In this document: in pieces, positions 57,751 to 64,000 of the stretch
Position numbering within the stretch: the first letter of the stretch is position 1
Layout of the letters: every line of letters begins with the position of its first letter
From: Candidatus Desulfovibrio intestinipullorum
Lineage (GTDB): Bacteria > Desulfobacterota > Desulfovibrionia > Desulfovibrionales > Desulfovibrionaceae
Assembly (NCBI GenBank): GCA_019113165.1
Contig: DXHV01000073.1
Coordinates: 62,001 to 126,000, forward strand
DNA: 64,000 nt
Direction: 5' to 3'
The notes under the pieces: model-generated
What the model was told of the DNA's origin: nothing
Seen by the model: only the letters and a program-made list of their open reading frames with translations
Databases searched by the model: none
Position numbers and translations under genes: made by a program

Positions 57751-59268
57751 ATGCCTTCCGGTTTCCCTCTGGAGTCCTCTCGGGATTCTTCCATGGACGC
57801 ATCTTCCATGGACACGCCCATGGACATTTCTTCGGGCCAGAGCCTTGTCCTGCCCCGTCTTGTCGTCTCCTCCATCTCCGGCGGAGGCGGCAAGACCCTG
57901 CTCAGTCTGGGGCTGGCCAGGGCTTTTGCCCAGGATGGTCATGCTGTCCTGCCCTTCAAGAAGGGGCCGGACTACATTGATGCTGCCTGGCTGGCCGCTG
58001 CGGCCGGACGTCCGGCCACCAATCTCGATCCCTTCTTTCTGAACGGGGACAGGCTGCGTGCGCAGATGGGCCACGCCGCCCGCACCCTGCTGACAGACAG
58101 CGAACGCCCCCGGGCCCTTGCTGTCATAGAGGGCAACAGAGGCCTCTTTGACGGTCTGGATCTGGACGGTTCCTGTTCGACCTCGGCTCTGGCCAGAGAA
58201 CTCAGGGTGCCCGTAGTCCTGACCATCAATGTCACCAAGATGACCCGTACCGTGGCTGCCCTGCTCCAGGGGCTGGAACACTTTGAACAGGGCGTACACT
58301 TTGCCGGTGTCGTGCTCAACCGCACAGGCTCGGCACGGCATGCCTCCTATGTGCGCCAGTCCATAGAGCGCTACACGGACTTCAGGGTTCTGGGCGAGCT
58401 GCCACGGCTCAAGACCAATCTGCTGCCCGAACGCCACATGGGCCTGGCCTCCTTCCGGGGCGACGAGCTCACGGATTCTGCCCGCAGTGCCCTGGAAGAA
58501 CTGGCGGCCTTCATCAGGGAGCATGTGGATCTGCAGGCCGTTGTCCGTGCGGCCCATGCAGCGCCGGCCCTCACCTGCGGCTCCTTCTGGCAGACTCCTG
58601 AACGCAGCCCCGAGTACAGGCCCTGCATAGGCTATGTGCGCGATGCCTGCCTCTGGTTCTACTACAGGGAGAATCTGGAAGCCCTGGAACGGGCCGGAGC
58701 CCGTCTGGTCCGGCTCTCCTTCTCCGACCCAGTCTGGCCCTGGGAAGGGGCAGACGGCCTGGACGGCCTCTATCTTGGCGGCGGCTTTCCTGAAGACTTT
58801 CTGGATCAGCTTGAGGGCAATCCCCGCCTGCAGGAAATTGCCCGCTTCTCGGAGAAAGGCTTTCCCGTTTATGCCGAGTGCGGCGGCCTGATGATCCTCT
58901 CCCGCTCCGTGCGCAGCGGGCAGCGCTGTACCAAAATGGCCGGAGCCCTGCCCCTGGACATCGAATTCTGCCCAAGACCGCAGGGACTTGGCTATGTACG
59001 CGGCACCATTGTGCGTCCCAATCCCTTCTATGCGGAGGGGACCCTCCTGAGCGGTCATGAATTCCACTATTCCCGCGTGCTCAATGCTTCGGCCGGCGAA
59101 GCTGCCGTGCTCGGACTTGAACGCGGCATGGGCCTTGGACAGGGCCGGGATGGCCTGGTCGTGGGCAATACCTGGGGCTCCTATACCCACATCTTTGCTC
59201 CGGCAGTCCCTGGCTGGGCAGAGGGCCTCTGCCGCATGGCCATGGAATGGCACGCAAGGCGGATCTGA
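57751..59268 (+). CDS. Cobyrinate a,c-diamide synthase-like amidase (CobB/CbiA or DsrN)
   Basis: The 505-residue protein has an N-terminal ATPase domain with the modified loop SGGGGKTLLSLGLARAF and FKKGPDYIDAAW. Its C-terminal glutamine amidotransferase domain contains YAECGGLM with the catalytic cysteine. Two tasks fit: amidation of cobyrinic acid, or amidation of siroheme (DsrN) for dissimilatory sulfite reductase. The FKKGPDYIDAAW segment makes me lean slightly to DsrN. The first 30 residues are Ser/Met/Asp-rich, with several possible starts. It lies 17 bp after the AICAR transformylase gene. Confidence 0.75.
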   Translation: MPSGFPLESSRDSSMDASSMDTPMDISSGQSLVLPRLVVSSISGGGGKTLLSLGLARAFAQDGHAVLPFKKGPDYIDAAWLAAAAGRPATNLDPFFLNGDRLRAQMGHAARTLLTDSERPRALAVIEGNRGLFDGLDLDGSCSTSALARELRVPVVLTINVTKMTRTVAALLQGLEHFEQGVHFAGVVLNRTGSARHASYVRQSIERYTDFRVLGELPRLKTNLLPERHMGLASFRGDELTDSARSALEELAAFIREHVDLQAVVRAAHAAPALTCGSFWQTPERSPEYRPCIGYVRDACLWFYYRENLEALERAGARLVRLSFSDPVWPWEGADGLDGLYLGGGFPEDFLDQLEGNPRLQEIARFSEKGFPVYAECGGLMILSRSVRSGQRCTKMAGALPLDIEFCPRPQGLGYVRGTIVRPNPFYAEGTLLSGHEFHYSRVLNASAGEAAVLGLERGMGLGQGRDGLVVGNTWGSYTHIFAPAVPGWAEGLCRMAMEWHARRI

Positions 59269-59297
59269 CGATCTGCACAAAGCAAGCAATGCCTGCC

Positions 59298-59337
59298 AAA
59301 AGACGCCGCTCAGGGAATCCTGTCGCGGCGTCTTTTT
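59298..59337 (+). terminator. Rho-independent terminator after cobB/dsrN-like gene
   Basis: AAAGACGCCGC pairs with GCGGCGTCTTTTT over a 15-base loop, 29 bp after the stop. Confidence 0.85.
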
Positions 59338-59365
59338 CGTGTGCAGAATGTTTTTTGTCAGCGTC

Positions 59366-59842
59366 CTAGCGCTTCCACAGATAGGCGTACTTCACGGAAA
59401 GGCCATCCGTGCGTTCCACCAGGCGGGCCACCAGTCCGTCTATGTCCTCGTCGGAAATCGTGCCCACTTCCCGACCCAGCAGCATGGGCAGGTAGTCGTC
59501 CTTCTGGCTGTAGGCCCAGATGACACAGTAGACCGAGCCCACGGACGGACGGGAGGGAAATTCCGGCGCCGTGGAAATGAGGATGAGCAGCCTGGGCTCG
59601 CTAGCGACACTGAGCCTGAACAGGCTTGAGGTATTGAACTTTTCCTTGAGCGCCGTAGTCAGACGCGCTCCAATGCTGTCTGTTCCTTCGGCCTGCACGC
59701 CAACAGCCGTCACCCGGGCATCCACCTTGGCCGGTGCGTTGGGAACAGGATCTGCGGCAGCAGTGCCCTTGGGAGCTGCCAAGGCAGGCTGCACAATGCT
59801 CAGACAGAAAAGGCATACAATGGCAAAGAGTGCTTGCTTCAT
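59366..59842 (-). CDS. Secreted protein of unknown function
   Basis: The 158-residue protein starts with a signal peptide (hydrophobic 5-21, ALAA cleavage) and is probably periplasmic. After an Ala/Pro linker, the body has alternating strands (FRLSVASEPRLLILISTAPEF, VYCVIWAYS) and helices (LTTALKEKF, DIDGLVARLVERTDG). The layout fits a small alpha/beta domain, but no family is recognised. It is a single gene, convergent with the amidase gene. Confidence 0.6.
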   Translation of the reverse strand: MKQALFAIVCLFCLSIVQPALAAPKGTAAADPVPNAPAKVDARVTAVGVQAEGTDSIGARLTTALKEKFNTSSLFRLSVASEPRLLILISTAPEFPSRPSVGSVYCVIWAYSQKDDYLPMLLGREVGTISDEDIDGLVARLVERTDGLSVKYAYLWKR

Positions 59843-60266
59843 TAAAAATCGGCGCGGATATCCCCAGGGTCACCTGGGGGAGGAAGCGCCGCCTCCTTGT
59901 TCGAGTCCTGAGGGTTCTGGAGAGATCGTGGGATCCTCGTGCCGGGAGCGGTTTTGAGGGCAGCTGAGCGACATCGCCGTGTGGCTGATGCGGCCGCTGC
60001 AAGGGGCATGCGCCCGATACGGACAGGCCCGGCACTGGCACTTCCTGCCTGTACGCCAAGAGTACTGTATGGAGCACCGGCAAATCAAGAACTATGTCCC
60101 AGGACTGCCTGCGAATCCGGCGTACCAGATGCCCCAGGCAGGAAAACCGTCCCTGACACGGACACGTTCCTCTCCCGGTCGCGCCTGTCGCCCGCAGGAA
60201 GAGCATGCATCTTTTCATGGACGACTGGGGCAAAAGCAGCTACAAGACAGAGATCAAGGAGGGAAT
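59843..60266. other. Divergent spacer before asnS
   Basis: No gene is supported. A perfect hairpin CCCCAGG-gtca-CCTGGGG lies at 59862-59879, upstream of the minus-strand gene. There is no T-box-like AGGGTGG or specifier structure before asnS that I can see. Confidence 0.5.
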
Positions 60267-61631
60267 ATGCACAAGACCCTTATCAAAAGCATTCTTTCGG
60301 CCATGGCTCCGATGAACGACGTGACCGTCTGCGGATGGATACGCACACGCCGCGATGGCAAGGGCGTCACCTTTCTGGAACTGAACGACGGATCCTGCCT
60401 CACCAACCTGCAGTGCGTCGTGGATGCCGACACGGAAGCTGCCCGGGGCCTGGGTGATCATGGCACCGGTGCCGCCGTCAAGGTCTGCGGCGAGCTGGTT
60501 CCCTCTCCGGGTAAGGGACAGCGCTGGGAAGTGCGTGCCACCGCCATTGAGGTCTTTGGCGGCGCCGATCCGGCGGTCTACCCTCTGCAGAAAAAGCGGC
60601 ATTCGGACGAATTTTTGCGCACCATTGCCCATCTGCGTGCGCGGACCAACAAGTATTCCGCGACCTTCCGCATCCGCTCCAGGGCTGCGACGGCCATTCG
60701 TACTTATTTCGAATCCGAAGGCTTCTACGAGGTGCACTGCCCTGTACTGACAGGTTCCGACTGTGAGGGCGCCGGAGAAATGTTCCGCGTCACCACCCTG
60801 CCCCCGGGCGAAAAGGATCTGAGCAAGGATTTCTTCAACAGGGCCTGCAATCTCACCGTGTCCGGCCAGCTCGAAGCCGAAGCCCTGGCCATGGGCCTTG
60901 GCCGGGTCTATTCCTTCGGGACAACCTTCAGGGCCGAAAACTCCAATACGCCCCGCCATGCCGCAGAATTCCTCATGGTCGAGCCGGAAATGGCCTTTGC
61001 CGATCTCTCCGACCTCATGGAACTTGCGGAAAATCTCGTGCACCATGTCACGGACTACGTCCTCACTCAGTGCGAGGAAGACGTTTCCCTCTTTGACCGC
61101 TTCGTGGAAAAGGGTCTTATCGACAGGCTGAAGATCATTGCCGAGCAGCCCTTTGCCCGCATCACCTACGGCGAGGCCATAGACATTCTGGTCAAGAGCG
61201 GCAGGGAATTTGTCTTCCCGGTCACCTACGGCGTTGACCTGCAGACCGAACATGAGCGCTATCTTGCCGAGGAACACTTTGGCAAGGCAACCATCGTCAC
61301 GGATTATCCTCGCAATATCAAGGCCTTCTACATGCGCAACAACGACGATGGAGAAACCGTGGCGGCCATGGACGTCCTTGTGCCCCGCATAGGCGAACTC
61401 ATAGGCGGATCCCAGCGCGAGGAACGCCTGGACCTTTTGCAGCACCGCATCATCGAGCTAGGACAGCAGCTGTCCGACTACGACTGGTATCTCGATCTGC
61501 GCCGCTACGGCACCAATCCCCATGCAGGCTTTGGTCTCGGCTTCGAGCGCCTCATCATGATGCTCACGGGCATTGCCAATATCCGCGACGTGATCCCCTT
61601 CCCGAGAACACCCGGAAACCTGGAGTTCTAG
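60267..61631 (+). CDS. asnS: Asparaginyl-tRNA synthetase
   Basis: The 454-residue class IIb synthetase charges tRNA-Asn. It has an N-terminal OB-fold (VCGWIRTRRDGKGVTFLELNDGS), motif 2 FRAENSNTPRHAAEF with the asparagine-type ENSNT, and motif 3 GFGLGFERLIMMLTG. AAGGAGG lies just before ATG 60267. Its TAG stop codon lies inside the CTAG at the border of a small mobile element. Confidence 0.97.
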   Translation: MHKTLIKSILSAMAPMNDVTVCGWIRTRRDGKGVTFLELNDGSCLTNLQCVVDADTEAARGLGDHGTGAAVKVCGELVPSPGKGQRWEVRATAIEVFGGADPAVYPLQKKRHSDEFLRTIAHLRARTNKYSATFRIRSRAATAIRTYFESEGFYEVHCPVLTGSDCEGAGEMFRVTTLPPGEKDLSKDFFNRACNLTVSGQLEAEALAMGLGRVYSFGTTFRAENSNTPRHAAEFLMVEPEMAFADLSDLMELAENLVHHVTDYVLTQCEEDVSLFDRFVEKGLIDRLKIIAEQPFARITYGEAIDILVKSGREFVFPVTYGVDLQTEHERYLAEEHFGKATIVTDYPRNIKAFYMRNNDDGETVAAMDVLVPRIGELIGGSQREERLDLLQHRIIELGQQLSDYDWYLDLRRYGTNPHAGFGLGFERLIMMLTGIANIRDVIPFPRTPGNLEF

Positions 61632-61725
61632 TGTTTAATTTTATTAGTCCACATACTGCTATCGATTGATAATCACTGTATTTTCAGACGCATGTAGCAT
61701 GATGGATTTTTGTAATTAGACACTA
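61629..61725. mobile_element. Miniature inverted-repeat element with IS630-type CTAG/TA site
   Basis: CTAGTGTTTAATT (61628-61640) and AATTAGACACTAG (61714-61726) are inverted copies with one mismatch. Read as C-TA-[element]-TA-G, the element is 61631-61723 (93 bp), starting GTGTTTAATT, ending AATTAGACAC and flanked by a TA duplication inside CTAG. CTAG with TA duplication is the target choice known for IS630. The interior is AT-rich and non-coding. The element sits exactly after the asnS stop. Confidence 0.6.
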
Positions 61726-61755
61726 GACAGACACAAGGCGACACAGCGTTTTTCA

Positions 61756-61802
61756 GCGGCAAAGACCTCCTGGACTTTTCTTGTCCGGGAGGTCTTTGCC
61801 GC
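61756..61802. other. 20-bp stem hairpin
   Basis: GCGGCAAAGACCTCCTGGAC (61756-61775) pairs with GTCCGGGAGGTCTTTGCCGC (61783-61802) over a 7-base loop, with a single GU-type mismatch. There is no T tract on either side. It may be a terminator without a tail, a processing site or part of a mobile element. Confidence 0.6.
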
Positions 61803-61914
61803 TCTGGCTATCCTGCAGACTATTCTCTGCCGAGCCTCATTTCTCGGGGCCGCGCCTTCTGTCTTCGTCTGCCAAAGACGCCTCGCATGCTGTGGAGGAC
61901 GGGCTGCGGCGTCC

Positions 61915-62370
61915 TCAGGGCTTCTTCTTGAGAATTCTCCAGACGGTCATGTGGGAGATATCCTGCACAATGCCGTTTTCCACCACCTTGCCGGCCAAAA
62001 GGCGCAGAGTCCACTTGCGATAGCCCTGGGGCGGTTCCGTGTCCGCCAGCTTGAGCACGGCATGCTCGATGCTGCCGCCAAACTTGGAGGGACGGGGCTG
62101 TCTGTGGCGGCGATCCCTGCCCAGTGCCGCGTCAATGCCCAGGGTCAGGAAGCGTTCCTTGATGTGGGACAGGGTGCGGTCACTGACGCCCAGGTCGGCA
62201 GAAACACGGGAAATGGTCCAGCGGTATTCGGCAAACTCCCCCTTGTCCAGGAGCAGAAGGGCCCGTGCATAGCGGCCCTGCTTGCTGGCCGTTCCCTCGG
62301 CTGCCAATTCCTTCAGGAGACTGACCTCATGCTTTTTGAGAGAGACGCGGTATTGCTTGCTCATCGGCAC
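61915..62370 (-). CDS. IS630-type transposase N-terminal domain, truncated or orphan
   Basis: The 151-residue protein resembles the N-terminal DNA-binding half of IS630/Tc1-like transposases: two helix-turn-helix units (SRVSADLGVSDRTLSHIKERFL and ISHMTVWRILKK) with RRHRQPRPSKFG between. The DDE catalytic domain is missing, as the frame ends just after the second helix unit. It is probably a decayed insertion sequence or a retained DNA-binding domain. An IS630-like miniature element lies 190 bp away. Confidence 0.65.
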   Translation of the reverse strand: MPMSKQYRVSLKKHEVSLLKELAAEGTASKQGRYARALLLLDKGEFAEYRWTISRVSADLGVSDRTLSHIKERFLTLGIDAALGRDRRHRQPRPSKFGGSIEHAVLKLADTEPPQGYRKWTLRLLAGKVVENGIVQDISHMTVWRILKKKP

Positions 62371-62585
62371 AAACTCCTCACATCGTCCGCATTCTGCCCC
62401 AGCCAGAAGTCGCCATGCAGAATCTTCCTTCAGAGCGATTCCTGGACAGGGTATGGAAGGGGGACGAAAATACGGAAAACGAAATTGAAATCTGTTGTCT
62501 AATTTATCGAAACCTCCACCTTATGACAAGACGGCATGCCGCTTGCGCCGATTCCCTTCAATCAGTCTGAAAGCGAGTCTGGACA

Positions 62586-62619
62586 GGGCTGCACAGGGAA
62601 TATGTCCCCCGTGCAGCCC
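62586..62619. terminator. Hairpin between thiF and the IS-like gene
   Basis: GGGCTGCAC (62586-62594) pairs with GTGCAGCCC (62611-62619), with inner GGG/CCC pairs; an AAAAAATTTTTT palindrome follows at 62622-62633. It lies 14 bp downstream of the thiF stop (minus strand). Confidence 0.55.
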
Positions 62620-62632
62620 CCAAAAAATTTTT

Positions 62633-63241
62633 TCAGTCTTTCTTCTGCCAGACCCTGCAGAGCACCTCGTCCGCCATGAGGGCCGCACAGGCCACCACTC
62701 TTGGTGCCAGCGGGGCACAGTGCTCCACGTCACTGGCAAAGTCACCCACAACCGACAGAAGCCCCAGCCTGCGGACCGTCATCTGCGGGCCGCCAAAGCC
62801 GCCCATGCCCGAGCAGGCGACCACAGGCTTCGTGGCCAGCAGGCAGGCCTGCACAAGGCGCTGCTTCATGTCAGCCCCATCCAGAGCCTCAATCCAGAAG
62901 TCGGCCTTAGACAGCAACCGGGGGAGCGTGCTGTCTGCCACGCGCTCCACCAGGCCCTCTATCTGCAGGCCGGGATCAAGCTCATGAAGGTGCCTTGTCA
63001 GGGCCGCCACCTTGCTCTGTCCAACATCCGCAGGGAAGTAGAACTGCCGGTTCAAATTGCTTGGCTCCACCGTGTCCTCGTCTACGAGGACAAAACGGGA
63101 AAAACCGGTCCTGGCCAGCATGAAGGCCACATTGGAGCCTATGCCGCCAAGACCGGCTATGCCCAGGCGCAGTTCCTGGAGCCTGCGCAGCCTGTCCTCG
63201 GGGACATAGCGCCGCAGGCCCTGTCGCAACAGTGTGGTCAC
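62633..63241 (-). CDS. thiF: ThiF-family adenylyltransferase (sulfur carrier ThiS activation)
   Basis: The 202-residue E1-like protein has the Rossmann GLGGIGSN (30-37), the DEDTVEPSNLNRQFYF segment with the conserved Asn and Arg, and EALDGADMK. It adenylates the C-terminus of a sulfur carrier (ThiS) for thiazole synthesis. It is the short form without a zinc-binding tail, typical of anaerobes with a thiS-thiG-thiH-thiF cluster. Its start overlaps the thiH stop by 4 bases. Confidence 0.88.
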   Translation of the reverse strand: MTTLLRQGLRRYVPEDRLRRLQELRLGIAGLGGIGSNVAFMLARTGFSRFVLVDEDTVEPSNLNRQFYFPADVGQSKVAALTRHLHELDPGLQIEGLVERVADSTLPRLLSKADFWIEALDGADMKQRLVQACLLATKPVVACSGMGGFGGPQMTVRRLGLLSVVGDFASDVEHCAPLAPRVVACAALMADEVLCRVWQKKD

Positions 63242-64000
63242 GCGCCCTTCCTGACTGTTGTTGTCGTGGGATCTTCCCAGTCCTTGAGCACGACCTGGAA
63301 GCCCTGGTTTTGCAGGTCATGCTCCATGGTCTGCATGTCACGGCTGTCCGTGATGTCAAACTGCGGAGGTGTTTCGGTCTGATGCACCCTGCCGCCCACG
63401 GCCGTGGACACGCCGGCAGAGACCCTGTTGACGCAGATGGCCACCAGATGGTTGCGCATGTCCGCACTTTCCCTGGACGAACAGGTAATGGTAGCTCTGG
63501 GCAGGAACAGGCGCAGGGCCGTCACATACTGCACAAAGCGGCGGTCATTGAGCTCGTGGGGGATGTCGAAGGAGCCCACATGGGAGCAGATGCGGGGAAT
63601 GCTCACGCCTATGTCGACGCCCGGATAATGCCTCTGCAGCCACCAGGCATGCAGGCCCGTGGCAAAGCCGTCGTGCTCAAGCTTCTCCAGGCCCAGCAGG
63701 GCGCCCAGGCCCAGGGAACGCATGCCCGCCCTGGCAGCCCGTTCCGGTGCCTCCAGACGGAAGGCATAATTGCTCTTGGGACCTGCGGGATGCAGCCAGG
63801 CATAGAGCTCGGGATTGTAGGTCTCCTGGAACATGGTCATGGCATTGACGCCACTCTGCACCATGAGGCGGTATTCGTCCTCGGTGAGCGAATACACTTC
63901 TATGCCTATGCTGGCAAAATGGGGCTTTATCCGGCGCACCACTTCGGCGATGTACTGCGGAGAGGAGAGCTTGGGGGCCTCGCCCGTCAGGATGAGGATG
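63238..64000 (-). CDS. thiH: 2-iminoacetate synthase ThiH (5' part outside window)
   Basis: This is the C-terminal 250 or so residues of a radical SAM enzyme; the N-terminus with the cluster motif lies beyond 64000. The visible part has ILTGEAPKLSSPQYIAE, TMFQETYNPELYAWLHPAGPKSNY, GLGALLGLE and ISVPRICSH-like SIPRICSHVGSF. ThiH cleaves tyrosine to give dehydroglycine for thiazole. It is read into the window edge and followed directly by thiF. Confidence 0.9.
   Translation of the reverse strand, partial: ILILTGEAPKLSSPQYIAEVVRRIKPHFASIGIEVYSLTEDEYRLMVQSGVNAMTMFQETYNPELYAWLHPAGPKSNYAFRLEAPERAARAGMRSLGLGALLGLEKLEHDGFATGLHAWWLQRHYPGVDIGVSIPRICSHVGSFDIPHELNDRRFVQYVTALRLFLPRATITCSSRESADMRNHLVAICVNRVSAGVSTAVGGRVHQTETPPQFDITDSRDMQTMEHDLQNQGFQVVLKDWEDPTTTTVRKGA

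Noticed and set aside
59843..60266. T-box riboswitch before asnS
   Set aside because: No AGGGTGG-type T-box sequence, specifier stem or terminator pair is seen.
61714..62504. Full insertion sequence between AATTAGACA and TGTCTAATT
   Set aside because: The two motifs point inward-out, opposite to the polarity of the 93-bp element, and the right copy lacks TA at its border. The short frame between lacks a catalytic domain. I therefore keep only the miniature element and the orphan domain.

Overview
The window looks like chromosomal DNA of an anaerobic, Gram-negative sulfate reducer of the Desulfovibrionaceae. The main reasons are an hdrCBA-flx NADH dehydrogenase/heterodisulfide reductase operon, the linkage of atpZ-atpI-atpB-atpE with rex, siroheme and cobamide enzymes (a CobA-HemD fusion, CobS and a CobB/DsrN-like amidase), and an oxygen-independent radical SAM enzyme of the HemW type. 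Base composition is moderately GC-rich and codon use is even. Nearly all of the window is housekeeping gene content. I found no rRNA, tRNA, CRISPR array or prophage.

Layout: 1-678 is a leader with an inverted repeat just before the hdr operon. 679-8026 is hdrC-hdrB-hdrA, an MvhD/iron-sulfur fusion, flxB and flxA, closed by a terminator. 8136-12375 (minus) is an NTF2-like secreted protein, purN, cobA-hemD and pepA. hemW-like and rtcB follow on the plus strand. 15425-26337 is a long minus-strand run. Read in transcription order it has a KdnB-like Fe-alcohol dehydrogenase, a DegT aminotransferase, a cytidylyltransferase-PseG fusion, an SpsF-like cytidylyltransferase, two unknown genes, a UvrD-type helicase, thiL, a class II aldolase and a vWA protein. 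Its first part looks like a pathway for an activated (probably amino) acid sugar for the cell surface. folD, eno and coaX (minus) come next.

30588-36313 is the rod-shape and elongation cluster mreB-mreC-mreD-mrdA-rodA. It is followed by gap, an unexplained structured intergenic region, queA (minus), and then a lipoprotein gene, coaBC, an unknown gene, a LysO-type transporter split in two, and a HEAT-like protein. 43732-46895 (minus) is the classic rplU-rpmA-obgE-proB operon. After a 23S-rRNA-type methyltransferase come atpZ-atpI-atpB-atpE and rex. A convincing Rex operator lies in front of the ATP synthase genes. cobS, holB-like, purA, two small unknowns, a stand-alone AICAR transformylase, a CobB/DsrN-like amidase, a secreted protein and asnS follow. 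The window ends in the minus-strand thiF and a truncated thiH.

The most interesting points are: (1) the Rex operator before the atp genes, with rex directly downstream and repeated Rex-like half-sites before rex; (2) the acid-sugar cluster with an unusual two-domain enzyme whose nucleotide-binding loop is degenerate; (3) a 93-bp miniature element placed exactly at the asnS stop codon, with the CTAG/TA signature of IS630-family insertion and an IS630-like DNA-binding-domain ORF nearby; (4) a histone-like Lys/Ala/Pro/Glu-rich extension with an 18-residue repeat on FlxA; and (5) structured, unexplained DNA between gap and queA. Starts were chosen from visible ribosome binding sites, so they often differ from the longest open frame.
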